Assembly: GCA_946811185.2 (NCBI GenBank)
Contig: OX328096.1
Location: forward strand, 36,902,011-36,966,010
Direction of reading: 5' to 3'
DNA length: 64,000 nt
Source of the DNA: Hippopus hippopus
Taxonomy: Eukaryota; Mollusca; Bivalvia; Cardiida; Cardiidae
The notes below the pieces were generated by a model, which had not been told where the DNA came from, did not search any database, and saw nothing but the letters and a program-made list of their open reading frames with translations. A program made the translations under genes and the position numbers. Position 1 is the stretch's first letter. Each line of letters opens with the position of its first letter. This document shows, one piece after another, positions 24,594-36,292 of this stretch.

Positions 24594-24831
24594 TGTGGCC
24601 TGCAACGCGCGAAAAGGGGCCTTCGGACATTTGCGTGAAGTGTCGTTTCAGATCAGTCTGCGCAGTCCGCGCAGGCTAATCCGAAACGACACTTTCCGTT
24701 TTTACGTAATTTTCTGTTTTGCACAAGACAACTGTAGCACAAAATCTAATGTAGTCGTAAAGTGCCGTCTCGGATTAGCCTGCGCGGACTGCAAATGTCC
24801 GAATGCCCCTTTTCGCGTGTTGCAAGCCATG
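24594..24831. repeat. M2 element with deleted right palindrome arm
   Basis: 'TGGCCTGCAACGCGCGAAAA' to 'TTTTCGCGTGTTGCAAGCCA'. The left GC palindrome is intact. The right half jumps from 'GCCTGCGCGGACTGC' straight to 'AAATGTCCGAATG'. Confidence 0.9.
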
Positions 24832-25074
24832 TAGGCTTGCTTTTCAGAGCAGTATTTTTAAGCGAATGGTTGCTTTCCCACATAAACAACGTCTTAAAAC
24901 AGTTCAGTGGTGACAGGAGAATGATTCCTATTGCAGTGACAATAATAAGGGCGCGTATTGACCAACCATTACCTATTTCATTATTAGTCGTATTCTAGAT
25001 TTAAAAGTAACGCAATTCCTGATTGCCTATATACAATAATTGCCTACAACATAACATTATTAAGCGAGTTTCTT

Positions 25075-25320
25075 AACCTTCCGGCTGCTAAGCGCGACTC
25101 AAAGACTTTTTCCAGACAGTGTAGATCATTATCAGACTTCACAGAAGGTGCAGTATGATCTTGGATCCATGTTGTCCGCTAAGGAGATATTTCTCCCCCC
25201 AAAAATAATTTTGAAATAGCAACATTTGGATTTTTACTATCAGTTCGAAGGTATTATTTAACTTTTTCAACAGTATTTAAGTGTTAAGTGATCCAATAAG
25301 AGTTTACTGAAGCCAGGGAT
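25075..25320. repeat. M4 element
   Basis: 'TAACCTTCCGGCTGCTAAGC', 'GCGACTCAAAGACTTTTTCC', a core with 'GATCATTATCAGACTTCACA', and 'ATAGCAACATTTGGATTTTT'. Confidence 0.75.
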
Positions 25321-25429
25321 GGGCTTTGTCGTCAACTCAAAATTGAATGTATTTGGACAATGTAGCACAGTCAGTATAAGCATGACAGCAGTAAAATCGT
25401 AGTTATTCTCATTCTGACTGGGGTTCTGC

Positions 25430-25790
25430 AGTGTACTGCACAAGAATATTTTTCTGTGACCAGCTCCACCAGTGGGAATCGATCTCTAAAATTCCTGATT
25501 AAACATACAACACTTTAACGGCTGGGCCACGGAGCACCTTGCATGTAGTGTTACCCTCGAAAGGTAAATGTTTGAATAATGTTTACACCCATTTTAGCAG
25601 TATTTCACTCATCTGATGGAACACCTCACTAATTAGAATGGAGTTTGGCAGTGTGAGGCACCAAAACATTTTTTTTTTGACCAGCTCCACCAGCGAGACT
25701 CGATCTCAGAATTTCCCGATTACTCATCCGACACCTTAAACACTGTGTAACAGGCGACCATGCATGGACAGTAGCCCTCGAAAATTTAGA
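25430..25790 (-). repeat. Two related SINE-like copies in tandem
   Basis: 25430-25570 and 25650-25795 share 'GACCAGCTCCACCAG', a 'TCGATCTC' box and 'GTAGCCCTCGAAA'-like ends. Read on the minus strand, the GAGATCGA.TC box and the following pattern look tRNA-related, but the match is weak. Confidence 0.45.
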
Positions 25791-25934
25791 GTTTAAATCC
25801 GCCTAATTTTCTATTGATTTATCTGGGCGTAAGCCTTTTTTGACACATTTTGAGAGTATAACAAATTTAATCGACTTGCGGATCTTTAACACTCAGAACT
25901 ACTGTCAGATGATTGAACGAAAATATAAGGAATC

Positions 25935-26135
25935 AGGGTCCGTATTCACATCCATTCTTAAGAACGTTCTGAGTATCATTCTCCAGACTTTTCCAGATTT
26001 GACGGTAGCACAACTTCTGATTGGCTAAACCATTTGGTTTAGCCAATCAGAAGGTATGTTTCTTTCAATTTATTTTTGAAAAACTTGGAGAATAAGGCTA
26101 AGAACCTTCTTATGGTAGGTCAATACGGACCAAGA
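25935..26135. repeat. M5 element, complete palindrome
   Basis: 'GTCCGTATTCACATCCATTC' to 'GGTAGGTCAATACGGACC'. The centre 'TTGGCTAAACCATTTGGTTT' is itself a palindrome, flanked by 'ACTTCTGA' and 'TCAGAAGGT'. Confidence 0.85.
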
Positions 26136-26454
26136 TCTCGAAATCTCTGAGTCTCTCTGTATGGACGATGGGAGAAAAGGGGTGATTAAAGTGATGAAAA
26201 ATCAAGAAGCAAACGTAACTGGCCAACAAAAACAGCTGGAATCAATCTTGTCAAACAAGGGGAACAACTTCGAAACAAACCGGCCAAATTCGTTCATTAC
26301 CCGTTGTGAGCAGCTACCGCCACAAATGCATAGTCCAAGAAAACAACCTACCATGTATTCCTAAAACTCCTTGTTACAGAACTGAATGCTGACAAATGAT
26401 CAAGACGTCAAATGACATTCAAAAAAAAAAAATGTTACGATCCCCAACTGTCCG

Positions 26455-26590
26455 GTAACCCTGTACCACATAATCCTGAGTTTTAACGTCCCTTAGAAGG
26501 AAGGCTTGTGAAAACATTGTGAGGAAAAGGGGAAAATGGTGGTAGCCAGTGTCCCACAATGTTTTCTATCCTTTCAATGGAGTGAGGCAA
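26455..26590. repeat. M3 partial element
   Basis: 'AACCCTGTACCACATAATCC', then 'GAGGAAAAGGGGAAAATGGT' and 'CCCACAATGTTTTCTATCC'. Confidence 0.7.
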
Positions 26591-26689
26591 TTATAGCTGG
26601 TTAACTCGTAACTTTGTTACAGGAATCAGAAATCACGACCCAAGAAGATAATTGCATTCACTTTTTAGTTGTATTTGCGTACTTGAAAA

Positions 26690-26940
26690 ATTGCATAATT
26701 GAGTGGAGGGAAAAAAAGGAGGGGTGCATTAAACCGTTTAATTCATCACATGAATATGGATCCTTAAAATTCATTTTGTCTTACAATCGACAGTATCATG
26801 CGGTAGAACGAGATGCAGAATAAATTACAAGAAGCAAAATATTTCGTCCCAAGTCAGCATTCGCGGACTGTGCAGGCTGACATTGGTCGATACTTTTTGC
26901 AAAGGCGTTAAACCACCTTTTCACAGAGCATAGCCCATGC
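26690..26940. repeat. M1 element
   Basis: Left end diverged (GAGTGGAGGGAAAAAAAGGA). Central 'GCATTCGCGGACTGTGCAGG', and 'TTTTCACAGAGCATAGCCCA' at the right. Confidence 0.75.
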
Positions 26941-27244
26941 AAAGTTATCGTCGCTTAACTCCTGGCATACCGCGAACTAACGAGGAACTCTCTCAAGGCG
27001 CGTTTGTCCTATTTATATATACAGCTCGCCCTTCAGCTAAATGGAGAACCAAGAGTGGGAACTAAAATCATTATTATTGTTATAAAATGCACTGATTTAA
27101 AAAGTTAAATGACAAGTAGCTAAACCTCCTATTTGCTAGCAGAGAATCGAGAAGTCTCGCTGTCAACTGACTGATTATATTTGAAGCTTTAAAGGGTTTG
27201 CAAGTATGACTGCTGTTTCAGAAAGTACAAGTATCACATTATTA

Positions 27245-28095
27245 GTTGTACGGTCAGGTGGCAGGGGACTTGGAAACTTGTTCACGGCTGTGGCAAATCA
27301 TGTCGCCCCGAGCCGAAGCAGCCGTGAACAAGTTTCTAAGTCCCCGGCCACCTGACCGTACAACGAATTTATTATACCGCAAAGTCTTTCCATTCCAATA
27401 CGTATTCAGCGAAATTTCCCCGTTTATGTACTCATGAATTGAGTACGCTGACGACATAGAATCTCCCTTCTGAGTGCCCCATTTCACTGAAAACTTAGAA
27501 CTGACGTCACTGAAACCTTGGTAAAATGCAGTTTGGTGGATGAACTTGATGATGTCACTGTGATAGAAATTCGTCATATATTTATTTAAACATAGATTTA
27601 AACAACTTCAAGGTACGTAACTATGCATTTTATTGATTTGTTGTTAAAAAGTAAAAGACCATTAGTTCCACAAACGACAATTTGGTTATCCTTTTAACGT
27701 TACAATGAATGAGTCTCGACACTTCACAATTTGCTTACCTGACGAAGGGATGGCTCGTTTTAACTCCGTGTATTTGAATTAGAATGACAACAAACGATAA
27801 TTTTGTAACTATATTCATTTATTTTCAAAGATAATCCATTCATTTCGCTTTAATGACAACCATCAAGGGAAACTAGAAATAATACGGTGAAGGCTACTCA
27901 TTATGTTTGTCTTGTGGGCGGCTCGTATCGGTCGACGCCGCCATTTTGGATGTTGTGTTGAAACTGTAGTCATGAATACGGGGCCTTCAAGAGGGAAACT
28001 GCCTTTACGTTGATTTTGCCAGTGAGCATGACTTGTATGTACGGGGCATATTATCCAATCAGATTGCGAGAAATTTCTTTGCAGTATAATAATGA
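27245..28095. mobile_element. M6 element
   Basis: Opens with a 118-bp palindrome (27,247-27,362) whose ends are 'TTGTACGGTCAGGTGGCAGG' and 'CCGGCCACCTGACCGTACAA'. This is followed by 'GACGACATAGAATCTCCCTT', 'CTGACGTCACTGAAACCTTG' and a core with 'CGGTCGACGCCGCCATTTTG'. The right inverted arm is absent. It matches 49,640-50,478 in inverse orientation. Confidence 0.8.
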
Positions 28096-28099
28096 AGTT

Positions 28100-28637
28100 T
28101 GGCATGTTTTAAATAATAACTTAAAAGCTTACGCATGCTACCTTGGGCACTTTCGCAAACATCGCTCAGCGCTTTCCCGCTTATCTATGGTATGATTGAT
28201 TGGTGACACAAACCGAAGTCTAAATATTTATGTAGGCAGTTGGGAACCGATTGCAAAGTATGAAAACAGACAAACATCTTGTTTATGTATACAGGGCATT
28301 CAGATAAACTCCTAAGCGATCTGCAATTGCATAAAAATTGGACTGTAATAAATTAGATTCAGTCCATTAAGATAAGGTTATCACAGATGTATGCAGATCT
28401 TTTTCCGTGTAACATTTGTCCGCTTAGTCATCTGCAATTTAGAGATTTGCATGTCGGTGACATTTCTGTGCCTCATGCCGGCAAATTGTCGGCACCAGAT
28501 CCAAATCAGGTTCCACAGGATTGCATTTAATGACAAATAATATAAAAATAGATAATAAATTGAGGCCATGTCTTTATCTCAGGATAGGTCCAATTGCATT
28601 CTGCATGGGCAGCGTAATGAATCTATTAGATTGCACT
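28100..28637. other. Upstream flank of gene D
   Basis: No repeat family or exon recognised. Confidence 0.4.
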
Positions 28638-28645
28638 ATATAGCG
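28636..28645 (+). promoter_or_regulatory. Possible TATA box of gene D
   Basis: CACTATATAG about 130 bases before the gene D start codon. Plausible by sequence and distance only. Confidence 0.3.
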
Positions 28646-28766
28646 TGCACCGGATGCGCTTTATAGATCACAAAACCAATTGGACATTTCAAGTAGACAG
28701 TTCTTCTGTGAACGAAAAAGTGCATAGAAAAGTTTCAACTCATTTTAAATAGAGAAAGGAGTAGAG

Positions 28767-31700
28767 ATGTTTTTACGTGAACAGTTAAGCAGAAAGTCGG
28801 GGAGATACGGACTGATGATTTTGTTTGCAGTGGCTATTTATGCTTGTCTATACATCCAGTGCTGTGATGGCCAATGGCTCGGGCGAGGCAGCAGGCGGGG
28901 AAACAGACAGAGAAATGATCGAAGGGGACCAGGGGTAAGCGCAGGGTTTTCAAAATCATTCTGATCCATTTTTCGAACTGCTTAGTCTTGTTTAGAAACT
29001 TTATTCTAGAAAACTGGCCGACTGCTTAGTCATGTTTCGAAACTTTACATTTACAGTTTTAAACGACCGTTGCAGATTTTTAGAAACTTTTACAGCAACA
29101 AAATGCAAACCTCTCTCGTACAACATCGCTATTTTACACTTTTTGCGACGTTTCTTTGGATTTTTAAATTTCACATTTGCGATCCATTGGCGATTTGCTG
29201 ATATTATATAATTACAATAACCATGTTGAACAAGGCAATAAATCCAAAACAAAATCTACATTTAAATAACCATATTTATTTATGAGTTATGTTCTGTAAA
29301 AGAGATTCGATGCATTTGCTGATAGTATTGACCCAGGTCAGCCTGCGCAGTCTGTACAAGCTTACCTTGGTCGAAATCCTTTGCTATTTTTCTGCATGTC
29401 AATATGCCAGTTTACCTCATGATCATTAAAAATCTGTCACTAGAATGGGGTGTGATACGGTTGAAAAAACGAGTCCGAAGGACGAGTTTTTTAACTGCAT
29501 CAAATCCCATTCGAGTGACAGATTTTTAATATCACACACAACCAGTTGATTATCCTATTTATTATATTTCTAATTCATCCTTTTTTATTCTAATAATTAT
29601 CAAGAATGGTACAATATAAGCAATATGGGAAAAAAGTAGTTACGGCAAACATTCTAAAACTATAATATTATCATTACTAGTGTTGATACCATAATTATCA
29701 TCACTAGTGGTGTTATTTACAGTGAAATTCGAATAATTCACTGATAGGAATATAATAAAGAGATTTTTTACCTTCATATTCGATCGTAGGAAAAATACTG
29801 TCACTCACATGTGAGGAAATCAAAGACTAAACTTCCTTCTTTAAATAATCTTTCAGGGGATGCACCCAGACGTCCATCAAGCGTACTTAGATCTTTATCA
29901 ACAACAACCGCAAACCACACAAAGTAGTCCATTTTGGGCAGCCTTGGCTCCCAGTGTTCCTGTTGGTGACGACATAGAGTGTCATGTGGAAATAGTACAA
30001 GTATGTTTAAAAATTAACTGATTCTCTTTGAAAAGAGGGTTAAATGCATCTGCTAGAAGTATCAACCATGGTCGACCAGGCTAACATGGGTCGAAACTTT
30101 TAGCTATTGGTCAATTTCCTGCATTTCCAAGAACCAGTCCACCTCATCATTCAGTTGGTTGTTAGACAAAATTGATTTTATGGATCCATAATTATGCGAT
30201 GACTCGCTTGTTATAATGTGTCACGGAGATGATATTAAATGCCCTTTTCCCAGAGCAATTAGCGCAGGCTAACATGGGTCGAAACTTTTAGCTATTGGTA
30301 AATTTTCTGCGTTTCCAAGGACCATTCTACCTCATCATTCAGTTGGTTGTTAGACAAAATTGATTTTATGGATCCATAATTATGCGATGACTCGCTTGTT
30401 ATAATGTGTCACGGAGATGATATTAAATGCCCTTTTCCCAGAGCAATTAGCTCAGGCTAACATGGGTCGAAACTTTTAGCTATTGGTAAATTTTCTGCGT
30501 TTCCAAGGACCATTCTACCTCATCATTCAGTTGGTTGTTAGACAAAATTAATTTTATGGATCCATAATTATGCGATGACTCACTTGGTATAATGGAGATG
30601 AATTAAATCCCCTTTTCCCAGAGCGCCTCTTCATTATTTCATGAATTTAGTGAAAGAGCTTTTTGTTACTATTTTAACCGTATGATTGGACTCGACCTCA
30701 CTACTTTTACAGTCTTGCTATGCAAATGAAAAAATTGAGGCGACAGACAAAGATTTATTGTGTTAACCACGAGACACATCATAACAACCATATGGAATGC
30801 AACACGCGAAAAGGGACATTCCGACATTTGGGTAAAGTGTACTCTCGGATCAGCCTGGGCACTCCGCGCTGACTAACCCGAAACGAAATTTTTCGTTTTT
30901 ATGTAATTTTCTGTTTTGCGCAAGTCTACTGAAGGACAAAATCTAATGTAGTCGTAAAGTGCCGTCTCGGATTAGCCTGCGCGGACTGCGCAGGCTGATC
31001 CGAGACGACGCTTTACGCAAATGTCCGACTGTCCCTTTTCGCGTGTTGCAGGCCATATTGTGAGTTTGACTTAGGCTTAGATTAGTTAAACCTCTATCAA
31101 CATTTTAACAATACTGACAGTACCAAGGGTATGATTGCTTGATTTTCGGTGAAAATTTGAAGTCGAAAAAGAGGCATAACAATGTCAAAAATACTTCAAT
31201 GGCTACCTGCTTTTGTCATATGGGTTCCCCATTTGATAGTTAACAAGCAGTCTGAGCTTGAAGTAAATATCTTCAGTAATAACAGAGATAATGTTTATTA
31301 AAAATGTCAAAGTTTTTGCACGATGACGCAGACACAGACGACAACGACAAGGCTACCACAATACCTTGACGTTTTTTTTTTTTTAAATTAGCCGAGCTTA
31401 TGAAAAGTTTTCCGTCGGTCTGTTAACTTTGTTAAAATAATGCTCCACAACCCATGTTTATGTTTATGTAGAACAATCTCGAAAAAAAAGATAGACTGGA
31501 CAAAGGACAGATAAAAGAGCTTCAAATCTAATTCGTTTTAACGAGTAGAGGGCTTTAGAAAATATCATAATTTTGAAGTAAATTCTGGTAAACAACATTT
31601 TTTCCTTTACCTACGACATTTCTCTACCTTTCCAGAGACGAATTTCACGAGGTTCTTCTATGCAAGTCCTTTCAACTCAGACAGTCTAAAATGTCCTCTG

Positions 31701-32121
31701 GTAGAGTTTAACAGTGTCAACCCTTTACCACACCACAAAATTTTAGACTTGTCCAAACCCAAAGCATTTGCAGGCGGTAAGCCTTATATGGTTCAAATTG
31801 TAAAAATATTTTTGATGAGGTTGAAAACATTGTGGAAATAGGAGAAAATGCTGGTTACCAGCATTTTCTCCTTTTCCCACAATGTTTTCAAAAGGCTTCT
31901 TCTTCAGGGTCGTTAAAACCCGGATTTATTTGGTAAAGGGTTGATTTTTCTTTTTTTGTACTATACAGGTTCGTCACAGAGGCGGACGATGTATACGGTT
32001 GGGTGGTAATGCAAGTCGGCCTTACATCTGCCAGAGCGGGGACCAGATTGAGTTCAATCCTTTCTGCCATATTATTGTCCAACAACGGGAGTCGCAGCAA
32101 GATGAAGAGCCTCAAAATTAG
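28767..32121 (+). CDS. Gene D: secreted four-cysteine protein, array copy 4
   Basis: Three phase-0 exons: 28767-28934, 29857-30000 and 31969-32121, giving 154 residues. Exon 1 has a basic N-end, a hydrophobic segment (LMILFAVAIYACLYI), CCDGQ and a strongly Arg/Gly-rich linker (GRGSRRGNRQRNDRR). Exon 2 starts GMHPDVHQAYLDLYQQQ and ends GDDIECHVEIVQ. Exon 3 reads RGGRCIRLGGNASRPYICQS then G...FCHIIVQQ, with a short acidic Gln-rich tail. Splice sites are GGG/GTAAGC, TTTCAG, CAA/GTATGT and TATACAG. With gene E it forms the clearest subgroup (same linker type, same exon 2 layout). I do not recognise the family. Confidence 0.85.
29281..29430. repeat. M1 left part in intron 1 of gene D
   Basis: 'GAGTTATGTTCTGTAAAAGA', 'GGTCAGCCTGCGCAGTCTGT', then 'CTGCATGTCAATATGCCAG'; it ends where the next palindrome begins. 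Confidence 0.7.
29425..29545. repeat. Palindrome 'AAAATCTGTCACTAGAATGG'
   Basis: The left arm 'AAATCTGTCACTAGAATGGG' pairs with 'CCCATTCGAGTGACAGATTT', with a second hairpin 'ACGAGTCCGAAGGACGAGTT' inside. No other copy was seen in the window. Confidence 0.7.
30025..30625. repeat. M1-derived tandem array, three 188-bp units
   Basis: Units start at about 30,078, 30,266 and 30,454, each with 'AGGCTAACATGGGTCGAAAC', 'GTTGGTTGTTAGACAAAATT', 'ATGGATCCATAATTATGCGA' and 'CCTTTTCCCAGAGC'. The first two intervals are exactly 188 bases and nearly identical, so the expansion is recent. It lies in intron 2 of gene D. Confidence 0.85.
30791..31057. repeat. M2 element
   Basis: 'ATGGAATGCAACACGCGAAA' to 'TTTTCGCGTGTTGCAGGCCA'. 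The right GC palindrome 'GCCTGCGCGGACTGCGCAGG' is perfect and the left one is decayed. Confidence 0.9.
31130..31375 (-). repeat. Dispersed repeat also at 58,700
   Basis: The reverse complement carries 'AAAAACTTTGACATTT', 'ATCTCTGTTATTACTGAAGA' and 'GTTAACTATCAAATGGGGAA', matching 58,755-58,860. It may be a fragment of a larger element; no coding potential was recognised. Confidence 0.55.
31560..31945. repeat. M3 elements, partial plus complete
   Basis: 31560-31715 is a diverged partial copy. 31,722-31,945 is a good one, from 'AACCCTTTACCACACCACAA' to 'TTTGGTAAAGGGTTGA', with 'GAAAATGCTGGTTACCAGCA' at the centre. It ends only about 25 bases before the acceptor of gene D exon 3. Confidence 0.8.
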
Positions 32122-32399
32122 GCTTTGCAGACGATCAGCATTTAGATTAATGTAGCTAACGATCCAGTGTATTTACTGTCCCGAGGAACTTGACGCCATC
32201 TACAGCATTTTCTCATATTTTCCACTGTGTCTCTCGCCTTTCAAAAACCAACCCCAATCCTATTGACCACGATTATTTTGATATTTGCAAAAGCTCTCAG
32301 TAATGATACCATTAAACTGTTGTTTTCTGGTGAAGAGTTAAATGTTATACCCATGGAATGACCAGTAAAACTTGAGGATTTCCACAGAGTTTTTTTTTC

Positions 32400-33230
32400 C
32401 ATCTTGTATATATCATGACAAATATAACTGGGTATTCTTCTTATGTCAATCAAAGTATTTTACAGGAAAATCGGAGTAGAAACTTTTATGTTAATAGCTG
32501 ATCAAGACTGTGTGTGACACTATTTTCCAAATGTGGATCCATCATAGCCCATATACGAACTCCAAAGAGCTAGAATCTGGGAAAACGGGGTTTAATGCAT
32601 ATATGATTGATTTTACCAAGCAGGTCTTCCGAAAATATATGGATCAATATAATCCATTATATCTAAAAACCGGCTGAATAATGAAGTAGACTGAACCTCT
32701 GACATGCAGAATACTGCCGATAGCAAAAAGTTTCAACTCAGGTCAGCCTGCGCGGACTGCGCAGGCTGACCTGAGTCGATACTTTTTGCAGATGTATAAA
32801 ACCCCCTTTTCACGGAGCATACGTGTAGGTATATACGAGTTATTAGATATTTGAATAAAGTAGAGTTGACATATATTCACTGTGACATCTTGTTGATTTT
32901 TAACCCATATTGTTTGATCTGTGGAAACTCTCTGACTTGCATATGACTTACCACAAAAAGCAGAAAAAAACCGTGAAATTCCTTTTTCTAATCCTGTACA
33001 TTGTATGCCAAATATAACTAGGTATTCTTCCTTCATTAATTAAAGTATCTTACAGGGAAATTGGAGCAAAAACTAAGTTTATGATTGATCAGGACCGATG
33101 GTCACACTATTTTCTAAATGCAGACTCATTCTAGCCCATATACAAATAGATAGAATCTGGGATAAAGAGGGTTTAACGCGTGTCTATGAGCCATTACACC
33201 AAACAAGTCATCACATAATCATTAATCCAT
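32400..33230. repeat. Tandem duplication downstream of gene D
   Basis: 32400-32640 and 32995-33225 share 'CAAATATAACT.GGTATTCTT', 'TGATCA.GAC', 'CACACTATTTTC.AAATG' and 'TAGCCCATATAC.AA', each running into an M1 left end. The unit is about 590 bp including one M1. Confidence 0.7.
32568..32828. repeat. M1 element
   Basis: 'TAGAATCTGGGAAAACGGGG' to 'TTTTCACGGAGCATACG'. It has a perfect long palindrome around 'GCCTGCGCGGACTGCGCAGG', flanked by ACTCAGGTCA and TGACCTGAGT. Confidence 0.9.
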
Positions 33231-33375
33231 AAAATCTATTTGCCTAATAATCAGTCTGTGAAAACAGGGTTTGATGCATCTCTGTGATCCATTATACAAA
33301 GTCAGTCATCATATACTTATAGATACATAAAATTCATTATGTGAAACAGGCGACTGAATCATGAAGTGGACTCCA
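33155..33375. repeat. Two M1 left-half fragments
   Basis: 'GGATAAAGAGGGTTTAACGC' and 'GTGAAAACAGGGTTTGATGC', each followed by the 'CATTATAC..A.TCATCA' block. Neither has a GC palindrome. Confidence 0.7.
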
Positions 33376-34095
33376 ACTAAACGTCCGATTCCTGTGCATC
33401 CACAGACTCCGACCAACAAAGCTGTAGGAACTTGTACCATATTAGATCCTTTATATGGCTTGTCTTTGATTTTAGTACATCACAAACGAAATCTTACGCA
33501 GAATATCAGTCTTATCTAGATCTGAACAAAACATCACTCTTGATATACTCTAAACCAGTAACATCCCACCCACTTTTTAACATCGTCGGCAATTCCTTCG
33601 TTTGATATATCCCTTTGACGTCTTTCAGTTACAGAAATTCATATCCACTCATTTATCTTAGTTATAATCAAGCCAAACCTGTGCAAATTAATGCCATAAA
33701 ACTCCATTTTGTATCAAATATCATTAGAAGTGAATAACAGCGAGAGACCAAAACAGTTGCATGGGACTAAGGCCTTTCACTGCTCGTAACAAAAACTTTC
33801 TCTCTGAATTCCGGTTTTGACCGGTATAGGTCCAGCACATTTCAAGTCCGTTTCTTTGCATTTCTATGGAAACGTTTTTTTGCTTTCGTTGCAAATTATT
33901 GCTAAAATACATTTACTTTGTGCAATTGATTCACGTTTTTGTTTGGTCGATAACGTTCAGAGAAGCCCTCAAAAAGGTATAAGGACCTTCTGCTTCGCAC
34001 TCGCGCATTTTTTAAAAACCATTTTTCGGGCGTCTGCGAATGTTAACGACCTCAAAAACGTGAATAAACCTTATATTATTGATGATACTACGAAA
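33376..34095. other. Gene-free stretch between D and E
   Basis: No supported exon or known repeat. An open frame of about 90 codons from 33,817 has no recognisable features. Confidence 0.4.
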
Positions 34096-34099
34096 CATG

Positions 34100-34370
34100 T
34101 CAAAACTTATTTATCAAACGACAAAAACGTAGACTTGTTAAAATTGAAAGCAATGGCAGACGACAATTTAAGTGTGACTCAACTGATGAAACTTGTCGTT
34201 GAAAGGGTTGAAAACGTTGTGGAAAAAAAGAGAAAATGCTGGTAACCGGCATTTTCTCCTTTTTTTCCACAATGTTTTCTACCCTATTGCAGATATGTTT
34301 GAATTGCCGTCTTCAAATACTTTCAATTTGGACAGTCTTCATTTTTCTCGTGTGGTAAAGAGTTACATAA
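34100..34370. repeat. M3 element
   Basis: 'TTATTTATCAAACGACAAAA' to 'CGTGTGGTAAAGAGTTACA'. The palindrome is 'GAAAATGCTGGTAACCGGCA'. Confidence 0.8.
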
Positions 34371-34379
34371 TTACTTAAC

Positions 34380-36095
34380 AAGGAGACCACTTTTCAGGAC
34401 ATTGATACATGAGGTCGTCTGTACGTCGCAAGGACCTCCTTCTTTTCCAACGGTATTTTATGTAACTTTACTTCAACCCTTTATACATGCCTGAGCTCGT
34501 TGTTTTACGAGGGTGTTTGGATCAAACTTGTTTCCATTGGTAATGAGTTAAACAAGACAGTATGTCAAATAGAAGGACAGATTGACACTACAATAGCAAA
34601 ATCAGTAATAGTGGAACTTGCATCCAAAACGTAAAAGCATTATTGGATAGAGTGCTGAATTACGTAAGAGACAAAGCACCAAGTAGCTAGAACGCCTGCA
34701 AGGTTCTTAATAATTTAAAAGATCGTAAATTTTTAGACTCGTCCATATTGTGAGCAATTGTCTGGATAAACAAAGAATTGTTTGGTCATGTATTTAAGTA
34801 CTTAATTTATGATCAGTAAATCCTGGTTAGATATCTGCTCGCTGTGCTGGTTCCATTAGGATCTCCCGGGCAAAGCTTCGCAGAGCCTGATCCTAGTGCA
34901 AGTTAGAAACCAAGGAAAGAGACAAGTAAATCCACTGAGGCAGTGATATGACAGAGCTAATGTTGAAAGTGGTCTTAAACAGCATTTAAACAAACTTGCA
35001 AATTTTCCTTACAAGGGGAAAAGGCGGAAAGCATTTCCATATCTTGCTTCCGATTCTGTATTGTCAAATCGATAGCATAGTCATTTATGAATATCAGGAA
35101 ATCCGCCATTTCGAAAAAGGAACTTGTTTTGATTATACGATAAAAACGTAACAAAACTATTCACTTTATAAGGAAACGAAGATTGACGAGTCCTGTTGTC
35201 GGATATTGTCTGAGTTTGCTAGAGAAATTCAGATAACAAATATCGGAGAAAAACAATTCGGGCACTAAATTAGATTTGAATCTAGATAATGTGGCCTATT
35301 TCGATGCACATTTTGCTGCAATGCTGCACTCTCACTAACGAGGTTATAGCCTTATCTCTTCTTCCCAACAAGTGCGGATACTTTTACCACTTTCACCAAC
35401 AAATTTATATCGCTTCTCATCACAAATAGAATTAGTCAAGGTAGGCATTTATTGGGATTCAATGATTGAAACCAAAGTATAGGTGCCGACTAATCCTAGT
35501 TTACTCTCTTCGAAAAGAACACCAGCTGTGACGTATGTAAGAAAGAGGGTTAACGGCTTTCCTTAATTCATACATTATATTATGATCAAGCGTCATCGAT
35601 CAAAATTTAATTCATCTAAAGGTTTGTAGAATTTTTGAAGGAACAATTGAATGATTGTGATCGGTTGACTGACTGACTGACTGATGTTTTTACGCTTCCT
35701 TCAACATCATATTGGTCATCTTATAGCGACAGCTCCCTTATACGTACGTTTCCTGGATGTTACCTGTAGCCTGATGTGCCTTGCCCAAGGAAACTCACAA
35801 AAAAAGATAGAGAATCTAACCTAGATCTTTTAGATTACTAATCCTTCACCCACTGAGCAACTCAGCATACCCGTTTGGGAAATGATTGAAATTAGAGTGA
35901 TTTGCTTTTGAACGGCATTTCACAAAATGTTGCTTTTTCGGCCAATATATATTAAAATCAAAGTGCACAAAACGTGCAGTCTGATCTTTGATCCACATAG
36001 TCTGTTTTCCTGAGTCCTTAGGGCAGGAGTAATCTTGAAACGGAAATTATGTTGAGTCTTGTTTCTATACTAAAAATGTATATTGGGTTTACTTG
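34380..36095. other. 1.7-kb stretch with little recognisable content
   Basis: Upstream of gene E. No exon was supported. A short (GACT)4 run lies at about 35,667, and a weak M4 fragment at about 35,960 ('AACGTGCAGTCTGATCTTTG'). Confidence 0.4.
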
Positions 36096-36104
36096 GCGCT
36101 GTAA

Positions 36105-36290
36105 GGGGTAACCTCTAACGAAACGACAAAATTTTAGTCCAAATTGAAAGCTTTTGCAATTCAGCGAATTCAATATGGCTCGGTTAATGATATTTGCCTT
36201 TGAACATATAGAAACATTGTGGTACGGTGTTTTCAGAAGGCCTCCTACCCAGGGTCGAGTAAACTTGGGCTTGTTCGGTAAAGGGTTAAC
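36105..36290. repeat. M3 element with deleted centre
   Basis: 'AACCTCTAACGAAACGACAA' to 'TGTTCGGTAAAGGGTTAA'; the palindrome is gone. Confidence 0.7.
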
Positions 36291-36292
36291 GG

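Noticed and set aside
27246..27577. Open frames on both strands in the M6 palindrome
   Set aside because: They arise from an inverted repeat and match the other M6 copies only as DNA.
33817..34245. 142-codon open frame upstream of gene E
   Set aside because: Its second half is M3 repeat sequence; no signal peptide, motif or splice context supports it.
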